A stretch of DNA of 64,000 nucleotides, taken from assembly GCA_024336345.1 (NCBI GenBank), contig JANFOG010000001.1, positions 3,162,001 to 3,226,000 of the forward strand, in the 5' to 3' direction. The DNA is from Mariannaea sp. PMI_226 (taxonomy: Eukaryota > Ascomycota > Sordariomycetes > Hypocreales > Nectriaceae). Position 1 is the stretch's first letter; each line of letters starts with the position of its first letter. A program made the position numbers and the translations under genes. The notes under the pieces were generated by a model, which was not told where the DNA came from, did no database searches, and saw only the letters and a program-made list of their open reading frames with translations. This document shows, piece by piece, positions 1 to 10,674 of this stretch.

Positions 1-981
1 TGGCGCATAGGTATGGCTAGTTAGGCACAACTATTAGTGACAAATCTCACTCGGGGGGATGGCTATCAATCGTCAGCCTACCTTCCCTGGTACCAGCGAA
101 TCTCCCCGAACTCCGCATTTTCAAGGCCATCAACAACAACTTCGTTCGAGATCTGCTCCCCGGGGAGAATTCGAAATAGTCGTCTATATCCTCGAACCTC
201 TTTTCCAAAATACAGAGATCCATCAGGTCCCCATCGGGGTTCAGCAACGCCCTCACCATCTTTTCCAGCAACCAATTGAATATCACAAATATGGCCATCG
301 GTGTTCCAGGTTGCCATGTATAACTTTGCAGCATCAAATGGAAGATCCGGATGGTTCCACTCCAACCAAACGAACTTGGTTCCATCAGGATTAAAATACG
401 GCGTGTAGTAGAAATCGGCAGTATCCAACAGCCGATTGACTTCTCCTGTACGGGTGTTTATGCCCACGATATAGTTTCTCACCTCGGTAGGAGTATCATT
501 TTCATGATCTTCTTGGTTAGCAATGACCCAGGGCTGTGTAGGATGAGCATCGAAGTCTGAATATCTGAGATTTGGTTCCCCTGTGAGACGAGACGCCGCA
601 CGGGTGTCTGGGTTCAAGATGTACACGGCGCCATCCTTGTTGGAAAAGATGATCCGGTCATCGGGTAGCACAGCGTATGGCGCTCCGCCGTATTCATAGA
701 CTGAGCTTTTGGCGCTATACTCAGCTGGCAGCACGTCCTTGAGCCCGTTGTCTGTGATCTCGATTATGGAGATGCCGCCTGCCTCCCTGCGTTCAGTGTA
801 GAAGGCCCGGCCGGATTTGGCCTACAGGAATGATCAGCTATGAGTCCGTCGAATAACTCAAAATAAGGGACGTCTCTACATTGGCACGAGGAGAGGAGAG
901 CTTCCAGCTCTTGGAGACCACCGAGTCAAGAGAGATGGGAGACTCCCAAGAGCCATAGGGAACAGCTTTCTTGGATTCCAT
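1..981 (-). CDS. Peptidase S9 (prolyl-oligopeptidase family), 5' part, cut by window edge
   Basis: Probable serine peptidase of the S9 acylaminoacyl-/dipeptidyl-peptidase group. Only the N-terminal beta-propeller is visible; the alpha/beta-hydrolase domain with the catalytic Ser, Asp and His lies beyond position 1. Exons on the minus strand are 880-981, 82-821 and <1-16. Introns are 822-879 (58 bp) and 17-81 (65 bp). The joins keep frame: exon 1 ends after 34 codons, and exon 2 ends two bases into a codon that exon 3 completes, giving WYQGSHTYAP as expected for the family. Family features seen are VYEYGGAPY, where relatives have VHEYGGG, and a WNHPDLPFDAAKL blade. There is no obvious signal peptide, so it is likely cytosolic. 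The ATG at 981 is followed by a family-like start, PYGSWESPIS. The family is fairly certain; the exact enzyme activity is not. Confidence 0.8.
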
Positions 982-3201
982 GCTGGGTAGTCTACTCGGA
1001 TATCTCGGCGATGACACTAGAACAGGGAAGAAAGGAGACGGTCGGGTCTAGAGTTTGTAAGTTGCTAGAATCGCCCCGGGCAAGGCTGTCCCAACACAGT
1101 CTTTTTTGGTGTTTGGTGAAGATGGGGACTTTTCTTGAGGTAGGCTTGGCGCAAAGAAAAGCTACCTAGCCTCAAGTCAATTCCAGACAAACCACACAGT
1201 TCAGGGATCGCGTGGGTTGGTGTTGAAAGCGAGGTTACGTAAAAACGAGGTGAAAATGAGTCCTTCTGATTGAAAGTGCTTGTCGTGGATGACAAAGTCG
1301 ACCTGCCTCTTCCAGCTGGGTACGGTGCAATCCAATGATCAAACAACTGCCGTTGGAGTTATGATATGCTGTCATTTTGTAGCTAGGTGTAGTTTGATAG
1401 GTCCATGGCCCTGTGAGTTGGCGGCCACTGGCCTGTTCCTAACCGCCATTTAGCGGGTCTTGGCTACCTATCTCCATCGCCGACAAAAGGCCCCCCGCCT
1501 GCATTTGGTGCATACACCTGTTACTGTACCTAGGCGATTGTTTGGGGTGCCTACCAGGACAGGTAGTTTGAGGAGGTGATCTAAGAAAGATGCCTGGAAT
1601 CCAATGCTCAATAGTTGGTTCAGCAGCATGCTGCAAGGGACACACACCAAAAGGCCCCTTGGCGCCTAATGATACCAACATGATAGGCCTTGATCCCTTC
1701 CTGGGAACTGGGTTGTGTGTCTGGCTGGCGGCTTCGTTGACCATGGTAGAAACCCCACTCAAGTCTTTCGACACCCGTAATTTTGTTGACCCTTGTTCTC
1801 CTTCACGAAAAAAGGAACATCTGGGACGTATGAAACGCTTGTATACCTAGGTAAGCAATACGTTAGTTCGTATGACGTTATCGGCATGTGCCTCGTCGTG
1901 TCGTAATCAGCTTATCCATCAGCAAAACGTCAACAGTTGCGTCTCACACCAGATGACTACCTAAGCAATTAGACAATATACCAAGAGGACAGCCGCCTCA
2001 AAGACCAGGATGGCCAGATGACTCTGGCATTCGCAGCAGGTAGCCTTGATCCCTGAGTAATTTTGGTATTGTATCCCATTAGTACCTAAACCCAGGTCGT
2101 TCGTGGGAGAGGCTTCATATGCATCACTATCACTTTGTGCCTGCTTATACCACACTTTCCCCCCATTAGGCAGTGAGTCTCTGTGAAATCAAAGATATTC
2201 TCCACGACTGGCTATTAAGTTCTGGTCACCGGTCAAATTACTATATATAAAGGGTTACCCCTACACGTATGCTGTGTGACCTTTCATCGGCCTGTCTTAC
2301 TAGGCTCTCTGATGCATGGGGATTGCGGCTTAGGTGATATACATCACTTGATAAGGCAACATATTATCTCACAAGCACAGGCGCAGGTCCATGCACATGT
2401 ACATGAACACGTACAAAGTTAGAATTTTCATCTTTAAAGTAGAAGGAAATGGCCTTATATTAGGTAGCAATAGGTTGGTTGGAGCAGGCTTCATCTCTCT
2501 CCATCATTATGTAAAAGGACCTACCTTTTTAACACATCGAGAAAACCAAAGCGCGCCTCGATTTTGGATCAAGCCAGCAGACGTCATTAACAGATAAGCC
2601 CATCTTGCATACATAACCAAGGCCTGACCAGCAAGTGAAGCACCGTTTGAGATGGTACAGCGCCGAACCCACAACGTGGTAAAAATAAAATAAAACGCCC
2701 TTATGCAAGGCACCAAACGTGAAGAGGACAGGGCAAGCCAGGAACCGATCTGAAGAGAGCATCAAAGACGTCATAACCCACATGGTACTGATGATTAGTA
2801 TTGTTACTTCATGTTCTCAGAGTGTAGCATTTGATGAAAAGAAGAAAATCTCGTGATATTGGGATCGAGATACCATGTCACATCTCGACATTGCAAAAGC
2901 CACCTGACCCACGTGCCGTGATACTTACCGCCACCCAAGCCTGGTCACGCTTCCAGAGGAAAAATCAGGCGGGAATAATACTTACCGTTGGAAAGCTAAT
3001 CAGTACGAAGCACAAGATACCTTTTTACTTGAAAATGACCGCTGAAGGTGAAACTGTTTTAATGAAAGGCAATGAAGAATGACCTGTCGCTTTAGTCAAA
3101 ACGAGAGAGAAGTTAAGTAAACAGAAATCATTAGTGTCATAAGATACAGAGTATGTACGGCTTGCACCACTTATATACAGAGCACCCTGCCAACACATAT
3201 G
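982..3201. other. Intergenic, 2.2 kb
   Basis: This stretch separates the S9 peptidase start from the 3' end of the next gene. Only short open frames without family resemblance occur, the longest being 111 codons at 1439-1774 (minus). A TATA-like tract lies near 2240. It presumably holds the S9 peptidase promoter; nothing else is supported. Confidence 0.5.
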
Positions 3202-4407
3202 CTAATCCAGCCGTCTCTTGCCTCCTATCCGTTTCCGCGTTGGATCGGTGATGGGCTTCTGGATCTTACTTAGGGCTTCGTCGGGACTCCGTCGGATATC
3301 CTTGTATGAACTGGCTTCGCGCCGGTATGCAAAGTGGTATTTCGGTGAGGGTGAAGGTGAGCGACGTTGGGGGGAGGGAAATCTACGTGATACGGTAGAT
3401 TTGTACTCAATATAGGAGGATGCGATGGTTTCTTGTCGCGGAGTTGGGGTGTCTGAACTTGGGGTATCGTTACTGAAATCGAACGCGTCGAAAGCATCTT
3501 CAGGAAACTGAGCGACAGGAATGTCGTCCTCGAAGTCGTCCTCGACACCATCATGAACCAGTTCTTCGTCGGTGGTCTCGCTCATCGGCGACGGGCTCTC
3601 TGCACAATCAGACACAGAAGTGACAGCACTGTCACTATCGCCCGACTGCGAGGTCTCGTCATCGTCGTGAAGGTGTGACCGGGTCAAGTCAGATACAAAT
3701 GGACCTGACTCGGATCCAGAGAAAGACATAGATCTTGAGGGAGGGTTGGAATATCCATGGGGTTCCATATCAGCCTCAGGTGAAGATGCGGTAGAATCCT
3801 CAGGAGTGGGGGCAGACTCAGAGTGAGGAGGTGAAAGAGGGGCGCCAACAATATGAGAAGGCGAAATATTGGTATGAATAAACATAGGTTCCTTTACCAT
3901 GACGCCATCGCTAAAGAAACAAGGAACGGGGGCATCGTCGACGCTGCTGGCCGCGGTGCTCTCGGTTTTGACGCTGTTGGTCTCGGAGAAAGAGGAAGAG
4001 ATGGAAATGGTGTCATTTATATCATGTCGGGGAAGGATAAAGTTATCGGGTAAGTAGCTCGCAAAGTAACGGACGATAGAATCAAAAGACTTTGTCCGGA
4101 AGAGCTGGAGTGCATATTGCCAATGCTCCGAGTCCATGAGTTTCGGGTTGGCGATGATCTCGACGGCAAGCGACTCCAGAGACTCATGGAGCTCGGAGAG
4201 TCGCTGCCGTCTTCGATCGGCCATCAAACGGTGGAACTCATCTGGGGTCTCAGCGTCTCGTGAAATCTCGGAGACGTCGTGGTGGAAGGCCTCGGGGTCT
4301 TGAATGTTAAGAGTAAAGGTATTGTATTGGTCGTGGAGTTTGGTAAAGAGGTCATCCCTCTTCATGCCGAATTTCCAGGCCGGCCAAGACCAGCCTGGGT
4401 CGTCCAT
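3202..4407 (-). CDS. Acidic/Ser-rich conserved-type fungal protein of unknown function
   Basis: Open frame of 401 codons from the ATG at 4407. I do not recognise the family. Residues 1-130 look folded, with aromatic motifs such as WSWPAWKFGM and many helix-forming Glu/Arg residues. Residues 130-330 are Ser/Asp/Glu-rich and probably disordered. The C-terminus is basic, with an SPQRRSPSPSP stretch and the tail RKRIGGKRRLD, which could be a nuclear localisation signal. The reading frame stays open for 43 more codons upstream (to 4536) and the translation there looks coding, including a QQQ tract and YWAKPPSPP. It is preceded by a possible acceptor (atatag). The real protein may therefore begin in an upstream exon that I could not locate. 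Coding status is likely and the N-terminus is uncertain. Confidence 0.7.
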   Translation of the reverse strand: MDDPGWSWPAWKFGMKRDDLFTKLHDQYNTFTLNIQDPEAFHHDVSEISRDAETPDEFHRLMADRRRQRLSELHESLESLAVEIIANPKLMDSEHWQYALQLFRTKSFDSIVRYFASYLPDNFILPRHDINDTISISSSFSETNSVKTESTAASSVDDAPVPCFFSDGVMVKEPMFIHTNISPSHIVGAPLSPPHSESAPTPEDSTASSPEADMEPHGYSNPPSRSMSFSGSESGPFVSDLTRSHLHDDDETSQSGDSDSAVTSVSDCAESPSPMSETTDEELVHDGVEDDFEDDIPVAQFPEDAFDAFDFSNDTPSSDTPTPRQETIASSYIEYKSTVSRRFPSPQRRSPSPSPKYHFAYRREASSYKDIRRSPDEALSKIQKPITDPTRKRIGGKRRLD

Positions 4408-5485
4408 GTCGAAGTCACTGTTGTATGGGGAAGCTTGAGGGCGGAATGGTTGTTGTTGTTCGGGGGGGGAAGGGGGTTTAGCCCAGTATGATGCACCGCG
4501 TTTTGGTTTGTGGAAAGCTCTAGTGAGCTTTTCGATCTATATCATGGCCATGGCGAGAAGATTGGGCTTGTCAAGGGCTCAGCGGTTGATTAGAGCTGAA
4601 GCAGACGAGCGAGTACGATGAGTTTGTGCAGGCTTTGGGTGCTGGGAAGAGTGGTTCGCGGGCAGATTGGGTCTTGCGTGTGGGCGTGGTGACGGTGTCG
4701 AAAACAGGAGCGCTGATGGTTTGGGGTGCGCCGACTAGCAACATAATTCAGACCTTGGTCGCCCCCAACCCAGGGAGAGGATTGTGGCCTGAGGCATAAT
4801 TTGTGGCACCAGAAAGCAGCGTTGATTGGATGCATTGACCTGAATTTGGGCACACGAGACTGCAAGTGCAACACTCCGCCACTTGTCAGCACCAATGAAA
4901 TCAATAGCAAAAACTCAGATGTCCAATGAAAAGGAAAGCGGTGGGTCAGATGGGGAATGCACGGCCAATTGAAAACATGGTGTCAACACCCAGAGCGTGA
5001 AGCAAATATCGCTCCACTTTTCAATACGTTTAAGCCAGTCTGCATCCAGGAAGTGAACCCACTCTCCCGAAATCGGCTTTTCCCTAGTAAGCACGCGAAC
5101 ATCAAGGAATACATTGGTCGTCTGGATGAAAGAACTACAGTACATTACCTCCTCCGTGCATATGTAAGAGCAGTAAAGAGGAGATTTTACGATGGAGATC
5201 TTTGTTCATTAAATTCACCACCGGGTTGCAAAACTTTGAAGAATGAAAAGACGCCGTAGCATGTCAGGGACTGTAGTATGCCTGTAGGATTACCTCGGAC
5301 ATGCAACCCTTATCATCATCTTTACGTTGTTGGATGCCTGACGTTACATTTTTGAGGAGCCTTATCCCAGCAAGTTCTGCGCTTCCTACTGGCTTGAAGT
5401 TTGCTGGGCGTGTCGATTGTGTCTTCGTTTTTATGCTCCCATTCTTCGCCCACAAACCTGCGTGAAATTATGCAAAGAATATTTC

Positions 5486-5602
5486 AAAAAAAAAAAAAAA
5501 AGTGTACGTCCAGAAAATGGCACACAGTAATTAGGCGGACAAGACCCCCTTGAAGAAAGCCGAATATCGAGAGAATCATAAACTGATGGCTTTTTTTTTT
5601 TT
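5486..5602. repeat. Homopolymer runs A16 and T12
   Basis: An A16 run at 5486-5501 and a T12 run at 5591-5602 lie 89 bases apart in intergenic DNA. Their complementary character would allow a hairpin, but nothing links them to a gene. Confidence 0.8.
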
Positions 5603-7140
5603 ATGAACCTACCAGCGATATTCGTCCTCAAGTGCTCAAAACAATCCAGCATGAACTCGAATTCCGCCTGCCAGCCTACTGACCCCAGAAGTAAAGATAG
5701 AGATCATATGGTTAGGAGAAGTGTGCGAATGTGTTGCACGTGATGAAGTATTAGTCGGGTCAGGGCATTTTGCTCTTTTGCCTGGAGATTATCAGCTGGA
5801 CTCGGGGTCACCCGCAACAAACATTTGCATCTTTATAAATTCACAAGGTCGCCTGTCAGGCTCAGATATCACAACGTCATGCCAGAGAGAATCGTCTGCA
5901 GACTGTGTCATTTCATCTCCGAGGCAAATCAGCAGGGTCAAACTCTGATACACACTGTCGGCACTCTGGTCAGACCTCCTTCAGTTGAGAGACAAAAGAG
6001 GCTCAGTTGAGCACAGCCGCAAGATTCTCCTTGCTTCTATAATGTGGCGCAAGGCATTCCCTTTGCTCCCCTGTCCCTCTTCGTCAATCCCGAAAATGAT
6101 CAACAGCAGTTGAGACGCAATTTTATTGGGGACAAGGCTTATGTCTGCAAGTTCCGAGCAGGGTTACGTACCTGAAGACTGAGTGGCTCTGCAACGAAGT
6201 ATGGGCCACGCAGTATGCCTGTTCTGGGATCGCCGTTTTCCTAGCCGACCCCCCTCCGCTCGACGAGTCGAGTCCGTCCCAGGCGGCTTTGCAGTCAGCC
6301 CAACAGCCCTACCCTCTCCAATTCTTTCCCTCTCCTCCCCAGCCCGTCAATGATGCCACCTATTGCATCCACAACGGGACAATCGCTTCCCATGGCCTCC
6401 ATTACTCTTCCCCTCCACTCCCTCAGGCACCCGCTGCGCGCCGCACTTCCCGCTGGTTGCCTTGGAGGTCCGCAAAGCATCCATCTCTGTGGCTGGCCAT
6501 TGGACGGCGCAAACAAGGGCAAAAACGGTCCCTCAAGCGCCCCATCTTCTTAACTCAGATTTCATCTACAGATTACAGACGACGCCGTTGAGCTCAGAAT
6601 AACGAGTAAAATGCTGTACATAGTAGCTACATCGACGGCGGTCTGTACTTTTGCTCTCTGATGGGTGACGGTGTCACTTCCTCCCTCCCCGTGGAGGCTG
6701 AGACGCAACTGGACTCAATCAGCAGGCCCTAACTGTTCTTATTCTGGCCCCCATCAAAATGACCCCAGGCTGTCCTTCTGATGTGCAGGCTTGTTCTTTC
6801 CACGCCCTCTTGCCCCGTAATCCAGCATTTCTTTTCTATCTAATTCCATCCCTTGCTTCTCTCTGTTCCTACATGCAAATATCAACTCCGAATCTACATC
6901 GTATATACCGCTCTGTACCCCATTTCATCGCCTCGCTGCAGCCCACTCTTCCAACAATTTCCCCCTTTTGCTTCCGCCTCTAGGCATATACCTAGTTGGA
7001 CTAATAACAGCGCCAACCGCTGCGTACCAACCGCCCGAGTCCCTCCTTCTTCACCCACCTACTGGTCCCCGTCCCCACCACCTCGACCATAGCTGAGTTA
7101 AGCTGATCTCCCGGCCTTGTCTTGCCTCACCTTACCCCGT

Positions 7141-7192
7141 ACCCTACCTTGCCTTACCTTGCCTTGCCTTGCCTTGCCCTGCCTGCCTTGCT
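7141..7192 (+). repeat. Degenerate CCTTG pentanucleotide repeat
   Basis: Imperfect tandem copies of CCTTG/CCTTA run for about 50 bases inside the pyrimidine-rich leader upstream of the kinase gene. Such tracts are common in fungal 5' leaders; length variation between strains would be expected. Confidence 0.8.
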
Positions 7193-7625
7193 TCTACGTC
7201 TACATACCTACATACCTAGGGAATTGACGTCGCCTCACCTTACCCATTCACAATTCAAGACAACGGCTCGCCTCAAGGAACGCACAACTTTCTGCTAGTC
7301 TGGCTCAGCACATCTGAGGACCAAGTCTGCACTGTATTGCACTGCACTTTGCTGCATAGTATCGCACAGTGCTGCACAGCCTGCGTCCTCAATTTTCACG
7401 AAGAGTCATAACTGCGCTCCCACATACTACAAACGGCTTCCTACCTACGCTGCTACCAAGTCCCACCAGCTTGAGTTGCCTGGGTTGGCCTATCGTCACC
7501 GAGGTACATTCTCCCTCATTTTTTTTTTCTTTTTCAAGACACAACCGTCACCTCTCAACCAACCGCCATTACGCCCTTCTTGATTGCTTACCAACCTCGC
7601 ATGGGCCGTCAGGCACACCAACCTC

Positions 7626-9491
7626 ATGGCCGATCCAAGGCTGGAGCCCTCGGAAGAGGGCTCTGAGGCTCATACAGTGCCGTTTTCTCAATCTGAGATT
7701 GATGCTCGTTTCAAGGGCATCCGTGTCGAGGAACCCGTTCCACCGGCCAACCCCGAGGATGTCCCTCTCGACATCCTCCAGGTCGAGGACCATCACCACA
7801 GGCAGGGTATACGTATTCTTGTCCGCCCTCTAACCAAGTTCCCCAACTCGCGGTCAGTCAGCCCTGGAAGTGACAGTTGCCAGTGGCTGGCTCTTCGTGC
7901 AGAGGTAGCCTCCTCGGATCAACCAGAGCACAAGGTTCTTGCGGTGACTCAGACTTCCAAGGATATCAAATTCTCTGTCCGGATCCCTGGTGAGACTCAA
8001 GACGATGCCCCACGGCCTCCCTTGTGGTGCGAGTTGTACTATGACCCTGCCAGTGACAAGGTAATATTTCTAAACAAGTCGGATGTTCCCATTTCTCTCT
8101 CTGGCGTCTCCCAAACCCCGCTGTCAAGTCCTCCTCTCAGCGCCGCACTCATCATCAACCCGGGATTGGCCAAGGCGTTGAAGCCAGGAACATGGCGCAT
8201 CACTGTCAGGGACATTGCGGTCTTGGACTTTAGAATCCTAGAGAAGCGCCCAGTGATGTTGTATGAGTCCCAACCACCTGCCTTGGTAGAGACGGACTCA
8301 TCGTCGAGCGGTTCCAGTTCGATCAATTTCAGTGGCAAACGGGCCTTGACTCCAGAATTGGATGAGAAACGAGTTAAGCGCCGTGTCTCAATGCCAGATA
8401 CACCTGGGGATGATGGTGTTATCATGTTCTTGAGGCCCGCCGCCGACCCGCTCATTTTTCCTCTTCCCAATGGTCGGGAAAGTAAAGAACTCTCTGCCAT
8501 TGATGCTCAACCACTGCTAGATGCTGAAAAGGGCCAAACTATTGCGGTGCCAGGAGTGTGTGAGCTCGATCAATATCAGCTGACCAAGCGGGATCCGATT
8601 GCGTCGACATCGTTGTCAGCTGTCTATACCGCTGAGCATTCCAAGGTGTCTGATCTTGTTACGGTCAAGGTGCTTAAGACACGCGTCACGAATCCCAATG
8701 ACAAGCCCTATGTGCACGAACGGAACGTCATTCGCCAAGCCGACATGTGGTTGCGTGAGTGCAAGAGTCAAGAAGACCTCCAGCACGAGTCCATCGTTCG
8801 ATACTACGGTGGTGATGCACGCTTTCTCTCTCTATACATGGAGCACGTAGATGCTAAGGACCTAACGGCTGCTCCTCGATGGAGAAACAAAGCGAATGAT
8901 GAGTTCCAAGGCGACCAAAATGACGCATGGAGAATTTTGACGGACATTGCCAGTGCACTGAGCTACATTCATGGGCGCACGCTGGTTCACAACGACATTA
9001 AGCCCGCGAATATCCTGTACTCCCCAGAGCGCGGTGCTGTCCTTTGTGATTTTGGGCTTTCAACATTGGCTAGCAACTCGCCAAACAGCGGCGGAACGCC
9101 GTACTACGTCCCACCAGAGTTTATTGGGCGTAAACTCCGCGGTCCTGCGTCAGATGTTTGGGCACTTGGTGTCACCATGCTGTACGTATTGCACAAGATC
9201 CCTTTTCCCGACTGCCGTGCCCGACGCCAACATCCACGGCCACTATACTGGCAAATTGCGGGGGTTAACAACCCCGGAATCGCGCATAAGCAATATGGTA
9301 GTGGACAGCCAGCGGTCATCCAGATGCGCGAGTGGTTGACGGAAATTCATGAAGCTCGAGAGCAGCTAGACCCGAAGAGTTTGCTTGAGCGATTGGTCAA
9401 AGAAATGCTCACCCCGAATCCCCAGCAGCGGATCACTATGGCAAAGGTATTGGAGGAGCTGGCTGCAGACCAGACCCTCACCGCCGGCTGA
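7626..9491 (+). CDS. Divergent Ser/Thr protein kinase with beta-rich N-terminal region
   Basis: Single-exon gene encoding 621 residues from the ATG at 7626 (MADPRLEPSEEG); the frame is open for 14 codons upstream without a better start. The first 230 residues look beta-rich and might be an FHA-like fold, but I cannot confirm it. A Ser-rich linker follows, then a kinase domain from about residue 315. The ATP-binding Lys is about residue 348 (VTVKVLK), the catalytic loop is HNDIKPAN (455-462) and the metal-binding DFG is 475-477. A GGTPYYVPPEF activation segment follows. Two features are unusual: the nucleotide loop (DPIASTSLSAVY) lacks the usual glycines, and the catalytic loop reads HND instead of HRD. 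The Lys, Asp and DFG needed for catalysis are present, so activity is likely. Substrate and pathway are unknown. Confidence 0.9.
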   Translation: MADPRLEPSEEGSEAHTVPFSQSEIDARFKGIRVEEPVPPANPEDVPLDILQVEDHHHRQGIRILVRPLTKFPNSRSVSPGSDSCQWLALRAEVASSDQPEHKVLAVTQTSKDIKFSVRIPGETQDDAPRPPLWCELYYDPASDKVIFLNKSDVPISLSGVSQTPLSSPPLSAALIINPGLAKALKPGTWRITVRDIAVLDFRILEKRPVMLYESQPPALVETDSSSSGSSSINFSGKRALTPELDEKRVKRRVSMPDTPGDDGVIMFLRPAADPLIFPLPNGRESKELSAIDAQPLLDAEKGQTIAVPGVCELDQYQLTKRDPIASTSLSAVYTAEHSKVSDLVTVKVLKTRVTNPNDKPYVHERNVIRQADMWLRECKSQEDLQHESIVRYYGGDARFLSLYMEHVDAKDLTAAPRWRNKANDEFQGDQNDAWRILTDIASALSYIHGRTLVHNDIKPANILYSPERGAVLCDFGLSTLASNSPNSGGTPYYVPPEFIGRKLRGPASDVWALGVTMLYVLHKIPFPDCRARRQHPRPLYWQIAGVNNPGIAHKQYGSGQPAVIQMREWLTEIHEAREQLDPKSLLERLVKEMLTPNPQQRITMAKVLEELAADQTLTAG

Positions 9492-9939
9492 AATGGAACG
9501 ACTGCCCCAAGAGGCTAGACTTAAAGATTTAACGAAGGGATCTACGATTACAAAGACCGTTGAAAATCACGCTCCGCTCTGGTTTATCTATTTTTTTTGG
9601 AGTTGAGATGGAGTATTATATAACTTCTTTTTATGTGAGAAAAGCCAAAAAACTGGTGTATGATATGACTGGGTGAGTTGAGGTGGAAGAGGGGAGGCGG
9701 AAGCAAACTTGCACTAACATCATCCAGATTGAACATCAAGCATTGTGGCGACAGAATAGCGTCGTCTTGAAGCATTTTCATTGCGGAGTATACGGAGCAT
9801 TGTTACTCATTGTGGACATTTTTAGAGCATGAATGTTTGATCTTTTTTTTTCCTCTAGCATACATATTCGCATTGATAACCATATAAGCGTTATGTTCTG
9901 CTCTCTGCCCACTTCTTCCCATGCCTGCCGTGTTTTTAT
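9492..9939. other. Convergent 3' intergenic region
   Basis: About 450 bases between the 3' ends of the kinase (plus) and the X325 gene (minus). It is A/T-rich with T runs and presumably contains both poly(A) sites. No gene was seen. Confidence 0.6.
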
Positions 9940-10674
9940 TCACAGGCCAAGACCCGCGACAAATAAAGTAGTGAGCCCAACAACTGAAGCCAAAGCAGCA
10001 TGGTTGACGGTAAAGACACCGGCCGCATTGTGTTCTTTGCCACTTGTTGAGTTGGAGTTAGAGCTGCTGCTGTTGTCCTGCTCCTTCAATGTAGCCTGGT
10101 CCTTAACCTCGAAGTATTCAACATCAGAGGTACAGTTGCTCGGGCCCTTAGCTCCCTTCTTAAAACGAATGTCAGCGCAGTTGTACAACGCGGTACCACT
10201 GTCGCCAACTGTGATAACTTGAATACTGGCCAGGTCGCCTTCTTTGAGCTCAACTCCGCCTGGGAGCTCGAGCTTCTCAACGCAAAGTTGGCCTGGGCTA
10301 GTGACATTCCAGAACTCAGGAGTCAGGGAGACGTTGAAATTGGACGAGTTCTTGCCAAGGCCAAGGTTGACGAAAACGTAGGTGAAGGGATGGTGGAGGT
10401 CCAACTTGACAGCGCCGCCCTCGAGAGGCCAGTCGGTAACATTGCCCACACCATAGTCGGCGCCAGCACCTGGATACGAGTAAGAAGTTAGAAAGATGCA
10501 ATCAGTCGATCGTGGGAGCCAGAGGTGTTACATACATGGGAAAAGGTATTGACTGTAGGGCGAATTCTCATCCTCAGAAAGGCTGTTGGCTCGCCACTCG
10601 GGAAACTCCAGGCCGAAATGGGCGCTCGCAAAGTTGGCCATGGCCAAGGGGATCAGGACCTTTGTGGCCAACAT
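9940..10674 (-). CDS. X325 / BIM1-like copper-binding, GPI-anchored surface protein
   Basis: Secreted LPMO-related (X325/BIM1) protein of 222 residues. The family is known for copper binding at the cell surface rather than polysaccharide cleavage. Exons are 10536-10674 and 9940-10469; the 66-bp intron (10470-10535) splits a Cys codon and the join reads FPCGAGADYGVGN. A signal peptide of about 18 residues ends in ASA, so the mature protein would begin HFGLEFPEWRA. That puts His at position 1, as the family's copper site requires. NVTDWPLEGG is also family-typical. The C-terminus has an NSSSSNSNST spacer and a hydrophobic tail (FTVNHAALASVVGLTTLFVA), fitting a GPI signal. N-glycosylation sequons (NSS, NVS, NVT) are visible. 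A TATA tract lies about 155 bases upstream. Family assignment is firm. Confidence 0.9.

Larger units (their letters stand above)
4408..7625. other. Intergenic, 3.2 kb, with long pyrimidine-rich leader
   Basis: Divergent promoter region between the minus-strand unknown gene and the plus-strand kinase. It holds an A16 run (5486-5501), a T12 run (5591-5602) and, from about 6240 to 7600, a strongly C/T-rich strand. That strand is typical of a long fungal 5' leader and probably includes the kinase transcript start. No convincing gene was found. Positions 4408-4536 may be coding for the upstream-extended unknown protein. Confidence 0.5.

Noticed and set aside
1439..1774. 111-codon minus-strand open frame in the 1.0-3.2 kb interval
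   Set aside because: No motif, unlike any family I know, and no splice-linked continuation; likely chance.
2831..3082. 83-codon plus-strand frame beginning MMKRRKSRD
   Set aside because: Basic and short with no neighbours in frame; no promoter-like context; no family resemblance.
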